Source of the DNA: Devosia sp. Root413D1
Lineage (GTDB): Bacteria > Pseudomonadota > Alphaproteobacteria > Rhizobiales > Devosiaceae
Length of the DNA: 64,000 nt
Direction: 5' to 3'
Assembly (NCBI RefSeq): GCF_001425235.1
Contig: NZ_LMEA01000007.1
Coordinates: forward strand, 442,654 to 506,653
Part shown: positions 9,459 through 18,275 of the stretch, in pieces
Numbering within the stretch: position 1 is the first letter of the stretch
How the letters are laid out: every line of letters starts with the position of its first letter
Notes under the pieces: model-generated
What the model was told of the DNA's origin: nothing
Databases searched by the model: none
The model's input: the letters and a program-made list of their open reading frames with translations, nothing else
Made by a program: the position numbers and the translations under genes

Positions 9459-11825
9459 TCATCTCCGGCCCCCGAACAGGCTTTGTGCCGCGTTGGCGAT
9501 GGCCGCCGCGTCGATGCCGAAATGTCGGTAGAGATCGGTCACCGTGCCGGTCTGGCCGAAGTGCTCGACCCCCAGCGTAATGGCGCGGTGACCCCGCACG
9601 CTGCCCAGCCAGCCGAGGGTAGCCGGGTGCCCGTCGATTGCGGTGACGAGGGCTGCGGAGTCCGGTGCGTCGGCGAGCAAATTCTCGATATGGCAGGTGG
9701 CATCACGGTCGCCATGCAGGCGCGCCCGCTGTGCGCCGTGCCAGCCGGCATTGAGCCGATCGGCCGAGGTGACGGCCAGAACTGCGACGTTGCGCCGCTC
9801 GCCGCCGATCATCCCGGCTGCGGTAATCGCTTCGCTGGCCAGCACACCCTGGTAGGCGATGATCGCCTCGCAATTCGGCGTCGGCGGTACCAGCCAATAG
9901 CCGCCGCGAATGATGTCGCTGGCGAGCGCGGGCGTCACCTCGCGCGGCGGCTGTTCGATGGCGCGGGTGGAAAGGCGAAGATAGACCGAGCCGCCGGAGA
10001 CGTCGCGCGGCCAGTCGGCGAGATCGGCCCGGTCGCTGCCGTCGCGCTGCATATAGTCAAAGCCCCAGTCGATGATCACCGAGAGCTCGTCGGCAAACGC
10101 CGGCTCAAACGAAGCCAGCCCATCCTGCGCCATGCCGATCAGGGGCGTGCCGACCGATTGGTGCGCCCCGCCTTCGCCGGCGAGCGATACACCCGAAGGC
10201 GTCGCGACCAGCAGGAACCGCGCATCCTGGTAACAGGCATAGTTCAGCGCATCGAGGCCACGGGCGATGAACGGATCGTAGAGCGTGCCGATCGGCAGCA
10301 GCCGCTCGCCGAACAGCGAATGGCTGAGGCCCGCCGCGCCGAGCAGCAGGAACAGGTTCATTTCGGCGATGCCCAGCTCGATATGCTGGCCATCGGGCGT
10401 GAACTGCCACTTCTGCGCGCTCGGGATGCGCTCCTTCTGGAAGATGTCGGCCATCTCCCGGTTGGCGAACAGGTGCCGCCGGTTCACCCAGGTGCCGAGA
10501 TTGGTCGAGACGGTGACGTCGGGCGAGGTGGTGACGATGCGGCGCGCCAGCTCGCTGTCGGTCTTGGCGATGGCGTCGAGGATCTTGCCGAATGCTGTCT
10601 GCGTGGAAGTGGCGCCGGGACCGACGAACTGCGGTCCCAGCGCCGGGACGGCTGGGGAGGAAAGCCGTCGAGACTGGTTGGTGTTGAATGGGACGTTATC
10701 GAGAAAGGCCTGCAGCTCACGCTCGGACGGCTTCAGCCCCTCGAAGCGTTCCCACTCGTGGCCGTCACGCACCCGCATCGAAGCCTTGAGGCTCTCGATC
10801 TGCGCACCGGTCATCTGCCCGGCGTGGTTGTCCTTGTGCCCAGCGAGCGGCGTGCCCCAGCCCTTGACGGTATAGGCAATGAACACCGTGGGCTTGTCGG
10901 TGGTCTGACCCTCGAACTGCTCGAGCAGGCTCTCGATGCAGTGGCCACCGAGATTGGCCATCAGCTCGGCCAGTTCGGCATCGGTACGGCGCTCCAGCAG
11001 CGCGCTCACCTCGCCCTGGTCGCCGATCTCATCGCTGAGCCGCTCGCGCCAGGCGGCGCCACCGCGGAACATCAGCGCCGAATAAAGCGCGTTGGGGCAG
11101 GCGTCGATCCAGTCGCGCAGCCGCTCGCCGCCGGGCTCGGCGAAGGCGCGGCGTTGCTTGGCGCCATACTTGAGCGTCACCACGTTCCACTCGAAGGCGC
11201 GGAAGATCGCTTCGATCCGGTCGTAGAGCCCCTCGCGCACCACGCCGTCGAGGCTTTGGCGGTTGTAGTCGATGATCCACCAGGTGTTGCGGAGGCTATG
11301 CTTCCAGCCCTCGAGCAGGCACTCGTAGACATTGCCTTCGTCGAGCTCGGCATCGCCGACCAAGGCGATCATCCGGCCTTCGGCGCGCTGCTTCGCCCAG
11401 GGCTTGGCGCGCACGTAATCCTGGATCATCGAGGCGAAGGCGGTGAAGGCGACGCCGAGCCCGACCGAGCCGGTGGAGATATCGACGTCGTCGGCATCCT
11501 TGGTGCGCGACGGGTAGGATTGCGCCCCGCCATAGCCGCGGAACGTCTTGAGCTTGTCGAGGCTCTGCTTGCCGAACAGATACTGGATGGCGTGGAACAC
11601 CGGCGCGGCGTGCGGCTTCACCGCCACGCGATCCTCGGGCTTGAGAATGCCGAAATACAGCGCCGACAGGATCGCCGTCATCGAAGCGGAGGAGGCCTGG
11701 TGGCCACCCACCTTCACCCCGTCCGGGTTGGGGCGGAGATGGTTGGCGTGGTGGATCATCCAGTTGGATAACCACAAGGCCTTGCCAGCCAGCGCCTCAA
11801 TCAGGGCGATACGCTCCGTCGACAT
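9459..11825 (-). CDS. Homodimeric-type 2-oxoacid dehydrogenase E1 / transketolase-like (MdeB/AceE family)
   Basis: ThDP-dependent enzyme of 788 residues, close to the length of single-chain E1 proteins. The thiamine-diphosphate motif starts at G157-D158 (GDAELDEGN) and closes at IIDYN near residue 188. The N-terminal HHANHLRP, GGHQASSASM and PHAAPVFH are E1/transketolase active-site segments, and a pyrimidine-binding and C-terminal domain follow. The start at 11823-11825 has GGGAGGGAA upstream. The divergent Lrp-type regulator recalls the Pseudomonas mdeB-mdeR arrangement, in which the E1 acts on 2-oxobutyrate from methionine breakdown. No E2/E3 or methionine lyase gene is present here, so the substrate remains open: pyruvate, 2-oxobutyrate or another 2-oxoacid. 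Confidence 0.85.
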   Translation of the reverse strand: MSTERIALIEALAGKALWLSNWMIHHANHLRPNPDGVKVGGHQASSASMTAILSALYFGILKPEDRVAVKPHAAPVFHAIQYLFGKQSLDKLKTFRGYGGAQSYPSRTKDADDVDISTGSVGLGVAFTAFASMIQDYVRAKPWAKQRAEGRMIALVGDAELDEGNVYECLLEGWKHSLRNTWWIIDYNRQSLDGVVREGLYDRIEAIFRAFEWNVVTLKYGAKQRRAFAEPGGERLRDWIDACPNALYSALMFRGGAAWRERLSDEIGDQGEVSALLERRTDAELAELMANLGGHCIESLLEQFEGQTTDKPTVFIAYTVKGWGTPLAGHKDNHAGQMTGAQIESLKASMRVRDGHEWERFEGLKPSERELQAFLDNVPFNTNQSRRLSSPAVPALGPQFVGPGATSTQTAFGKILDAIAKTDSELARRIVTTSPDVTVSTNLGTWVNRRHLFANREMADIFQKERIPSAQKWQFTPDGQHIELGIAEMNLFLLLGAAGLSHSLFGERLLPIGTLYDPFIARGLDALNYACYQDARFLLVATPSGVSLAGEGGAHQSVGTPLIGMAQDGLASFEPAFADELSVIIDWGFDYMQRDGSDRADLADWPRDVSGGSVYLRLSTRAIEQPPREVTPALASDIIRGGYWLVPPTPNCEAIIAYQGVLASEAITAAGMIGGERRNVAVLAVTSADRLNAGWHGAQRARLHGDRDATCHIENLLADAPDSAALVTAIDGHPATLGWLGSVRGHRAITLGVEHFGQTGTVTDLYRHFGIDAAAIANAAQSLFGGRR

Positions 11826-11927
11826 GTTCCCTCCCAAATGTCTGACATTAACGGTGCACTAGCCGGTTGGGTGTTTCCTGCCTATTGTGACTGCTCTGTC
11901 ATCCCATTGCGCAGGATTTGCCACGAA
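11826..11927. promoter_or_regulatory. Divergent promoter region between the E1 gene and the Lrp-type regulator
   Basis: About 100 bases separate the two divergent start codons. The stretch contains AT-richer segments (CAAATGTCTGACATTAA) suited to Lrp-family binding. Lrp/AsnC proteins usually control the divergently transcribed neighbour, so control of the E1 gene from this region is likely. No precise operator can be named. Confidence 0.5.
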
Positions 11928-12416
11928 ATGCCGCCCAAGCCGGTGAATTCTGCCAGAACCGAGCTGACGGGAATCGACCGCCGCATCCTCAGGGCGCTGC
12001 AGGAAGATGGCCGCATGACCATCCAGGCCATCGCCGATCGCGTCGGGCTCTCGGCCTCGCCATGCCTCCGCCGCATCCGCCAGATGGAGGAGGCGGGGAT
12101 CATTGCCGCCTATAGCGCGGTGGTCGACCAGAAGGCGGTCGGCCTGCCGGTCTCGGTGTTCATCTCGATCAAGCTGGAGCGGCAGCGGGCCGAGGAGCTC
12201 GATCGCTTCGGCGCCGCCATTGCCGGCTGGCCCGAGGTGATGGAGTGCTACCTGATGACCGGCCAGTTCGATTTCCTGCTGCGCGTCGTCTGTGCCGACC
12301 TTGCCGCCTATGAGGCCTTCCTGCGCGAGAAGCTGACCCAGGTGGCGGGCGTCAGCTCGATCGAATCGAGCTTCTCGCTCGGCCAGGTGAAATACTCCCG
12401 CGTGCTGCCCATCTGA
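11928..12416 (+). CDS. Lrp/AsnC-family transcriptional regulator
   Basis: 162-residue regulator. The N-terminal winged helix (LTGIDRRILRALQEDGRMTIQAIADRVGLS, then SPCLRRIRQMEEAGII) and the C-terminal RAM ligand domain (VMECYLMTGQFDFLLRVV) are complete. I use the ATG at 11928 rather than 11838, since it gives the normal family length. It is divergent from the 2-oxoacid dehydrogenase E1 and 62 bases ahead of an amino acid oxidoreductase gene, so it probably senses an amino acid and controls both sides. Confidence 0.9.
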   Translation: MPPKPVNSARTELTGIDRRILRALQEDGRMTIQAIADRVGLSASPCLRRIRQMEEAGIIAAYSAVVDQKAVGLPVSVFISIKLERQRAEELDRFGAAIAGWPEVMECYLMTGQFDFLLRVVCADLAAYEAFLREKLTQVAGVSSIESSFSLGQVKYSRVLPI

Positions 12417-12478
12417 CGCAGTTACGGCGGCGCCGAACATCGCTAAAAGCGGACCCGACAGTTCTCCTCGGGTGAGTC

Positions 12479-13726
12479 ATGCAGGCCGACAGCATCGTTC
12501 TTGGCGCAGGTATGGTGGGCGTCAGCATCGCGGTGCACCTGCAGATGCGGGGCAGGGGGACCGTGCTGGTCGACCGACGCGGCGCCGGCGAGGAAACCTC
12601 CTACGGCAATGCCGGCCTGATCCAGCGCGAAGCGGTGATGCCGCACGCCTTTCCGCAAGGCGTCGGCGAGCTGTTGCGCTACGGGCTGAACAACCGCACC
12701 GACATGCACTACCACCTCAGCGCGCTGCCGCGCATCGCGCCGTTCCTCGCGCGCTATTGGTGGAACTCCCGGCCGGAGCAGTACCGCCGCATCGTCGAGA
12801 CCTATGCGCCGCTGATCGCCCAGTCGATCAACGAGCACGCACCACTGATCGAGCGGGCAGGGGCGAGCCACCTCATTGAAAAGAAGGGCTGGTACCTGCT
12901 CTATCGCGACAAGGCCAAGCAGGACGAAGGCTACCTCAAGGCCGAGGGGCTACGCCGCGATTTCGGTATCGGCAGCGCCGAGCTCAGTAGCGACGAGATG
13001 CACCAGGTCGAACCCGGCCTCGGCATCCCGCTCGAGGGGGCGCTGCACTGGACCGACCCATGGAGCATCCGCGACCCCGGTGGACTGGTGGTCAAGTATC
13101 GCGAGCTGTTCGAGCAGCTGGGCGGTGTGGTGGTCACTGGCGATGCGCTGAACCTGCAGCAGGGCACCAGCGGCTGGCGCCTGCCGGTGGCGGACGGCGT
13201 GCTCGAAGCCCGCGACGCGGTGATCGCGCTCGGTCCCTGGGCCGGTGATCTCACCAGCCGGCTCGGCTATCGCCTGCCGCTGGGCGTGAAGCGTGGCTAT
13301 CACATGCATTTTGGCCAGCCCGCGGCGCAGCCGCTGAGCAACTGGATCCTCGATACCAGCTACGGCTATCTGCTGACCCCGATGGCGCGCGGCATTCGCC
13401 TCACCAGCGGCGCCGAGTTCGCGCTGCGCGATGCCCCCTCGACCCCGGTGCAGGTCGATCGGGACGAACCCTATGCCCGTGAACTGTTCCCGGGCCTCGG
13501 CCAGCGGCTCGAAGCTCAGCCCTGGCGCGGCGCGCGGCCGGCGACGCCCGACATGATGCCGATCATCGGCCCGGCGCCCAGTCACCAGGGGCTGTGGTTC
13601 GCCTTCGGCCATGCCCACCACGGCATCACGCTGGGTCCGGTCACCGGTCGACTGATCGCCGAGATGATCACCGGCGAGGCGCCGTTCGTCGACCCCACGG
13701 CCTTCTCGGCCAAGCGGTTCCTCTAG
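12479..13726 (+). CDS. FAD-dependent oxidoreductase, DadA/D-amino-acid dehydrogenase-like
   Basis: DAO-superfamily flavoprotein of 415 residues. The N-terminal dinucleotide-binding fold has GAGMVGVSIAVHL and an acidic-strand end VDRR. RGYHMHF and the C-terminal ATPDMMPIIGPAP and FGHAHHGITLGPVTGRLIAEMI are typical of DadA-type D-amino-acid dehydrogenases. It removes the amino group oxidatively to give a 2-oxoacid and ammonia, passing electrons to the respiratory chain or oxygen. It follows the Lrp regulator on the same strand. A link to the divergent E1 (oxoacid made here, decarboxylated there) is an attractive inference but unproven. Confidence 0.85.
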   Translation: MQADSIVLGAGMVGVSIAVHLQMRGRGTVLVDRRGAGEETSYGNAGLIQREAVMPHAFPQGVGELLRYGLNNRTDMHYHLSALPRIAPFLARYWWNSRPEQYRRIVETYAPLIAQSINEHAPLIERAGASHLIEKKGWYLLYRDKAKQDEGYLKAEGLRRDFGIGSAELSSDEMHQVEPGLGIPLEGALHWTDPWSIRDPGGLVVKYRELFEQLGGVVVTGDALNLQQGTSGWRLPVADGVLEARDAVIALGPWAGDLTSRLGYRLPLGVKRGYHMHFGQPAAQPLSNWILDTSYGYLLTPMARGIRLTSGAEFALRDAPSTPVQVDRDEPYARELFPGLGQRLEAQPWRGARPATPDMMPIIGPAPSHQGLWFAFGHAHHGITLGPVTGRLIAEMITGEAPFVDPTAFSAKRFL

Positions 13727-13746
13727 ACGCCAGGCCGGTGCGGGCC

Positions 13747-13858
13747 GACCCCCACCCTTGATCCCTCCCCCTAAGAATGGGGAGGGAGACGCAGACTGTG
13801 ATGCCTGTGTTTTGGTCTCCCTCCCCATTCTTAGGGGGAGGGGACAGGGGTGGGGGTC
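13747..13858. repeat. Long imperfect inverted repeat, CCCTCCCC type, copy 1
   Basis: Two arms of about 44 bases (13747-13790 and 13815-13858) are nearly reverse-complementary and contain CCTCCCCCTAAGAATGGGG and its complement. The same design, with a different central part, recurs at 46687-46814. It fills most of the roughly 310-base gap between the oxidoreductase and the TerC gene. It carries no gene. Confidence 0.85.
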
Positions 13859-14040
13859 TGCTAGCACCGCTGCCGCGGCAGGCGCAGAACCCACCCTGCC
13901 GCATTTTGCCGCTGGGGCAGGGGTTGAACTCGGCGAACGGCTCGCTACGTTCTCAGGGCGGTACCGGGCCCCTCTGACGGCAGCACTTCTACGCTCCGTG
14001 ATGTCGGAACTGCTCCAACGTTCACATGGAGAGGTCCGGC

Positions 14041-15060
14041 ATGGATATGCTGCTCAGCGCCCTTATGGGCGATTTCCTTGGTACTCCCGTCTATTTCTGG
14101 GTGGCGTTCCTCGCCATCGTCATTGGCCTGTTGGTCTTCGACCTGGGCATTCTCAACCGCAACGCGCACGAGATTTCTGCCCGCGAGAGCCTGACGCTCT
14201 ATGCCGGCTACGTGTTCGTCGCGGTGCTGTTCGGCATCTGGGTGTGGTTCAGCCGCGGCGCGGAAGCCGGGCTCGAATTCTACACCGGCTACCTGATCGA
14301 GCAGAGCCTCGCGATGGACAACATGTTCGTCATCGCGACCATCTTCGGCTTCCTCGCCATCCCCCGCCTCTACCAGCACCGCGTGCTGTTCTGGGGCATT
14401 CTCGGCGTCATCGTCTTCCGCGCGCTGCTGATCGGCCTCGGCGCGGCTCTGGTGCACTCTTTCAGCTGGGTGCTGGTGCTGTTCGGCGCCTTCCTGATCT
14501 TCACCGGCGTCCGGCTGTTCTCGCATCAGGACAAGGAGCCGGACATCGAGGCCAACCCGATCCTCAAATTCCTGCGCAGGCATTTCCGGATTTCGCAGAA
14601 CCTCGACGGCAAGAACTTCCTGACCAGGCTCCCCGATAGCAAGACCGGCAAGCTCGTGACCTTCCTCACCCCGCTCGGCGTGGCGCTGATCATGGTCGAG
14701 ACCGTCGACCTGATCTTTGCCGTCGACTCGGTGCCGGCGGTGTTCGCCGTCACGCAGGACACCTTCATCGTCTACACCTCCAACATCTTCGCCATCCTGG
14801 GGCTTCGTGCGCTCTACTTCGCGCTCGCCGCGGCGATGAACCGCTTCCGTTACCTGCAGGTCTCGCTGGCGATCGTCCTGGTGCTGATCGGTATCAAGGT
14901 GGCGCTGGTGCCGTTCGACGTGAAGATCGACACCTTCCTGTCGCTCGCGGTCACCCTCGGCGTGCTGGCCGGCGGCGTGCTCTACTCGCTGTGGAAGACC
15001 CGCAACGAGCGGAGCGTTTCGGCGGACGCACAGCCGGAGCAGGGCAGGCTCGAGCCGTAA
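14041..15060 (+). CDS. TerC-family integral membrane protein (Alx-like)
   Basis: 339-residue multi-pass membrane protein with about nine helices. TerC hallmarks are EQSLAMDNMFVIATIF with the conserved acidic pair in the membrane, and METVDLIFAVDSVPAVFAVTQD in the second half, including the paired aspartates implicated in metal handling. Family members export manganese or protect against metal and alkaline stress. I use the ATG at 14041 with GGAGAGG six bases upstream; the frame could extend to 14026. I looked for a manganese riboswitch in the leader and could not see one. Confidence 0.9.
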   Translation: MDMLLSALMGDFLGTPVYFWVAFLAIVIGLLVFDLGILNRNAHEISARESLTLYAGYVFVAVLFGIWVWFSRGAEAGLEFYTGYLIEQSLAMDNMFVIATIFGFLAIPRLYQHRVLFWGILGVIVFRALLIGLGAALVHSFSWVLVLFGAFLIFTGVRLFSHQDKEPDIEANPILKFLRRHFRISQNLDGKNFLTRLPDSKTGKLVTFLTPLGVALIMVETVDLIFAVDSVPAVFAVTQDTFIVYTSNIFAILGLRALYFALAAAMNRFRYLQVSLAIVLVLIGIKVALVPFDVKIDTFLSLAVTLGVLAGGVLYSLWKTRNERSVSADAQPEQGRLEP

Positions 15061-15061
15061 G

Positions 15062-15118
15062 GGGAAGCCGCCCACGAGCCTGGCAGTCGGGCTTCCCTCT
15101 CCCGCTTGCGGGGGAGGG
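15062..15118. terminator. Candidate bidirectional terminator between terC and yedK
   Basis: An 8-bp stem (GGGAAGCC at 15062-15069 with GGCTTCCC at 15090-15097) is followed by a second GC hairpin around CTCCCGCTTGCGGGGGAG. The genes on each side converge. There is no long T-run, so efficiency is uncertain; it may equally be a repeat relic. Confidence 0.4.
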
Positions 15119-15137
15119 ACGCCGACTACGAGCCGCC

Positions 15138-15713
15138 CTAAGGCCGCACCGTCACCACATCGAGCGTTCCCTCGGGCAGCGGCTTCAGCAGCTCCTCCTC
15201 GGGCTTGGTGAGAAACAGCCAGTGCGCCCAATCTTCCGGCAGGATTACGCAGACCTGCCGGTCGTGATAGGGCGCGATATCCGGCCCGGGCTCGGTGGTG
15301 AGCATGGTGAAGCTCAGCGCGCCATCCGCGTCCTCACTCCAGAGGCCCGCAATCGCCATGATCGGCGAGCCCTTCACGCTGAAGCGGTGCTTGGTTTTGG
15401 GCGATTTCGTGCCGGTGAACTCGAAGAAGCCCGAGAGGATGACGAGGCAGCGCTTCGATTTGTCGAAGTGCCGCCCGTCGGATTTGAAGTTGAACACCGG
15501 CGGCGCCTTGGGCCGCGGCGGTGGCCAGCCGAAGCGCATCGAGACCACCTCGACGCCGTTGCCGGCCGCCCTGAGCACCGGCCCCATGTCGCCGATGCGG
15601 ATATCGTCGGCCTCCGGCAACTCGGCCGCAGCATCGCTGCTGTCGAGTTCCAGCCCCTTGATCGCCTCGAGATACTGCTGGTGGGTGACGTGCTGTTCGT
15701 AATCGTTACACAT
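15138..15713 (-). CDS. yedK: SOS response-associated peptidase, YedK/HMCES family
   Basis: 191-residue SRAP protein. Cys2 directly after the initiator Met is the residue that attaches to abasic sites in single-stranded DNA, forming a protective thiazolidine crosslink. Other family landmarks are the aromatic-acidic GFFEF segment (the usual WYEW position, catalytic Glu) and PYHDRQ (HxR). This acts in DNA damage tolerance rather than digestion of protein substrates. The loop FNFKSD replaces the more common NARSE, a modest divergence. It converges with terC. Confidence 0.9.
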   Translation of the reverse strand: MCNDYEQHVTHQQYLEAIKGLELDSSDAAAELPEADDIRIGDMGPVLRAAGNGVEVVSMRFGWPPPRPKAPPVFNFKSDGRHFDKSKRCLVILSGFFEFTGTKSPKTKHRFSVKGSPIMAIAGLWSEDADGALSFTMLTTEPGPDIAPYHDRQVCVILPEDWAHWLFLTKPEEELLKPLPEGTLDVVTVRP

Positions 15714-15738
15714 CGGGCCCTCCGCGCCTCAGGATCGA

Positions 15739-16761
15739 TCAGCGCCAGCCGAGCGCCGGCGCGACGTGGGTGAGCACTGCCTCGATAACATGCGCATTGT
15801 AGGCGACGCCGAGCTGGTTGGGCACCGTCAGCAGCAGCGTATCGGCGCTCTTGATCGCCTCGTCCTCGGCCAGCTCCTTGACCAGCTGATCCGGCTCCGC
15901 CGCGTAGCTGCGGCCGAACACAGCTTGCTTGCCCGGCTCGATATAGCCGAAGTGATCCTGGCTGCGGGCGTCACCGCCGAAATAGGCGCGGTCCATGTCG
16001 GTGACCAGCGGGAAGATGCTGCGGCTGACCGAGACGCGCGGCGTCCGCGTGTGACCTGCTTCCGCCCAGGCGGCGCGGAACGCCGCGATCTGCTCGGCCT
16101 GCTGGATGTGGAAGGGCTTGTCGGATTCCGCCATCACCAGGGTCGAACTCTGGAGGTTCATCCCCATCTTGCCGGTCCACTGCGCCGTCGGCGTCGTCGC
16201 GGCGCCCCACCAGATCCGGTCCCTGAGCCCCGGCGAATGCGGCTCGAGCCGCAAGAGCCCGGGCGGATTGGGGAACATCGGGCGCGGATTGGGCTGGGCA
16301 AAGCCCTCGCCGCCGAGCACGTCGAGGAACACTTCGGCATGGCCGCGCGCCATGTCGGCATCGGTCTGGCCCTCGGCCGGCACATAGCCGAAATGCCGAT
16401 AGCCATCGATCACCTGCTCGGGCGAGCCGCGGCTGATGCCGAGCTGCAGCCGGCCACCGGCAATCAGGTCGGCGGCGCCGGCGTCCTCGGCCATGTAGAG
16501 CGGGTTCTCGTAGCGCATATCGATGACGGCGGTCCCGAGCTCGATCCGGCTGGTCCTGGCGCCAGCAGCAGCCAGCAGCGGGAACGGCGAGGCGAGCTGG
16601 CGCGCGAAGTGGTGGACGCGGAAATAGGCGCCGTCCGCGCCCAGTTCCTCGGCCGCCACGGCCAGATCGATCGATTGCAGCAGCGCATCGGCTGCCGAAC
16701 GGGTCTGCGATTGCGACGAGGGCGTCCAGTGCCCGAACGAGAGGAAACCGATCTTCTTCAT
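15739..16761 (-). CDS. LLM-class flavin-dependent oxidoreductase (bacterial luciferase-like)
   Basis: 340-residue TIM-barrel monooxygenase. Family features are ELGADGAYFRVHHF, RIELGTAVIDMRYENPLYMAEDAGAADLIAGGRLQLGISRG, and a C-terminal helix with TLLLTVPNQLG. These enzymes use reduced FMN or F420 and oxygen on aldehydes, sulfonates or amino-polycarboxylates; the substrate is unknown. I chose the ATG at 16759-16761, preceded by TAAGG; a GTG at 16800 would add 13 unlikely residues. It probably shares a transcript with yedK downstream (25-base gap). Confidence 0.85.
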   Translation of the reverse strand: MKKIGFLSFGHWTPSSQSQTRSAADALLQSIDLAVAAEELGADGAYFRVHHFARQLASPFPLLAAAGARTSRIELGTAVIDMRYENPLYMAEDAGAADLIAGGRLQLGISRGSPEQVIDGYRHFGYVPAEGQTDADMARGHAEVFLDVLGGEGFAQPNPRPMFPNPPGLLRLEPHSPGLRDRIWWGAATTPTAQWTGKMGMNLQSSTLVMAESDKPFHIQQAEQIAAFRAAWAEAGHTRTPRVSVSRSIFPLVTDMDRAYFGGDARSQDHFGYIEPGKQAVFGRSYAAEPDQLVKELAEDEAIKSADTLLLTVPNQLGVAYNAHVIEAVLTHVAPALGWR

Positions 16762-16893
16762 GGTATTGGCCTTAGCGTTGCCGGACCTCCTAGATGTCAC
16801 GGCAAGGGAGTGGGATCAACGTCGACGGCGTCTGTCACGCGCCGGTCATCGGGGGCGGCTAGGAGGCCCGCCATCAACCATGGGGCCACTGCC

Positions 16894-17697
16894 GTGACAC
16901 TGAAATTCATCGTGATGAGCGACCTGCATCTGGTGGCGGAGGGCGAGCTGTCGATGACGCTCGATACCGCCGCCCGGCTGGAGATCGCGGTCGACACCAT
17001 CAATGCCCGCTATGCCGATGCCGATTTCTGCATCCTCGCCGGCGACCTCGCCGATCTCGGCCAGGCCGTGGCCTATCGCCGGTTGCAGGCGATCCTCGCG
17101 AGGCTCACCATTCCGGTGCACATCACGCTCGGCAACCACGACGACCGCCCGACTTTCCTCGCCGTGTTCGGCAACGATTTCGCCGGTGAGACCGGCCATG
17201 TCGACAAGGTGCTCGATGTGAAGGGCTACCGCATCGTGCTGCTCGATTCGTCCGAGCCGGGCCGCGTCGATGGCGTGCTCGAGGCGCAGCAGATCGATTG
17301 GCTGAAGGCCCGGCTGGCGGAAGCCGCCGATAAGCCGGTGATCGTCATCCTCCACCACAACGCCAACGCGCTGCACATCGAATCCGACACCATCCGCATC
17401 CTCGAGGATGGCCCGTTCCTCGAGGCGCTGGCGACGCACAATGACATCCGCCAGGTGATCGCCGGCCACGTGCATGTCACCTCGACCGCCACCTACCGCG
17501 GCATCCCGTTCACGACGCTGGCCGGCGGCCACTATTCGGTGAGCTTCAACGTCGATCAGCCCGGCAAGCCGATCCGCCGCCTCACCGGCCCCGGCCAGAT
17601 GGCTGTGGTGATCGGCACCGAGGACCGCACCACCGTGCTGTTCGAAGACTTCGTCGACGGCAACGAGGAGATCGTGCTGGCGGCTGCCGCCGAGTGA
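16894..17697 (+). CDS. Calcineurin-like metallophosphoesterase, GpdQ/CpdA-like
   Basis: 267-residue class III phosphodiesterase. All five metal-binding motifs are present in order: DLHL, GDLAD, GNHDD, HHN and GHVHVTS. This set fits cyclic-nucleotide or glycerophosphodiester phosphodiesterases. The GTG at 16894 gives TLKFIVMSDLH as the first strand; a fully open frame extends upstream across the neighbouring gene but is antisense to it. It diverges from the luciferase-like gene. The physiological substrate cannot be told from sequence. Confidence 0.85.
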   Translation: MTLKFIVMSDLHLVAEGELSMTLDTAARLEIAVDTINARYADADFCILAGDLADLGQAVAYRRLQAILARLTIPVHITLGNHDDRPTFLAVFGNDFAGETGHVDKVLDVKGYRIVLLDSSEPGRVDGVLEAQQIDWLKARLAEAADKPVIVILHHNANALHIESDTIRILEDGPFLEALATHNDIRQVIAGHVHVTSTATYRGIPFTTLAGGHYSVSFNVDQPGKPIRRLTGPGQMAVVIGTEDRTTVLFEDFVDGNEEIVLAAAAE

Positions 17698-17703
17698 TAC
17701 TGC

Positions 17704-17727
17704 GCGGGGCGGCTCGCACCGCCCCGC
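17704..17727. terminator. Candidate bidirectional terminator
   Basis: A perfect 9-bp stem GCGGGGCGG/CCGCCCCGC with a six-base loop sits between two convergent genes, seven bases after the metallophosphoesterase stop. No T-run follows on either strand, so it may act only partly or in RNA stability. Confidence 0.45.
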
Positions 17728-17737
17728 CGCCGGCCGG

Positions 17738-18157
17738 TCAGGCGTTGCCGGGGCCGGTGATGTTGACCATCCAGGGCGTACCGAACTTGTCGCTCAGCAT
17801 GCCAAAACTGTCGCCCCACGGCGCTTTTTCGAGCGGCTGCATCACGTTGCCGCCGACCACCAGTTTCTCCCAGTAACCGCGCAGCTCCGCTTCGTTGTCG
17901 CCGCTGAGCGACACCGTCATGGTGTTGCCTGATGTGAACGGCACGCCGGGCGGCGAGTCCGACGCCATCAGCCAGTAGCCGCTGGGCGAAATCAGCTGTC
18001 CGTGCATGATCTTGTCCTTGTCGGCCGGGTCGTGCGGCATGCCGCCGTCAGCGTAGGTCATGATGGTCAGCTCGCCGCCGAACACCGTCTGGTAGAATTC
18101 GATCGCCGCTCGGGCGTTGCCGTTGAAGTTGATGTAGGGATTGAGGCGCGTCGGCAT
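17738..18157 (-). CDS. VOC/glyoxalase-fold protein, PhnB-like
   Basis: 139-residue two-module beta-alpha-beta-beta-beta protein. LNPYINFNGNARAAIEFYQTVFGGELTIMTY and GWVNITG-type C-terminal PWMVNITGPGNA are typical of the PhnB/DUF1428-like 3-demethylubiquinone-methyltransferase-related VOC group. The start has GGGAGG upstream. These proteins are often of unknown function; some bind small ligands or divalent metals. No partner gene gives a better clue. Confidence 0.8.
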   Translation of the reverse strand: MPTRLNPYINFNGNARAAIEFYQTVFGGELTIMTYADGGMPHDPADKDKIMHGQLISPSGYWLMASDSPPGVPFTSGNTMTVSLSGDNEAELRGYWEKLVVGGNVMQPLEKAPWGDSFGMLSDKFGTPWMVNITGPGNA

Positions 18158-18275
18158 GGTTTCCTCCCGTGCTGCCTTGCGCGAAAGGCTAGTCGGCGGC
18201 CGTGACGAGAACAAGACGCGTGGGCTTGCGACAGCTTTGACCGTCCGCTCTACTTGCCCGGCGGAGGAGGCAGGG

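Noticed and set aside
13859..14040. yybP-ykoY manganese riboswitch ahead of the TerC gene
   Set aside because: The conserved loop sequences of that class were not seen.
15766..16893. Long plus-strand frame upstream of the metallophosphoesterase, apparently a 643-residue fusion
   Set aside because: The first 376 residues are antisense to the luciferase-like gene and have no domain character; the enzyme starts at 16894.
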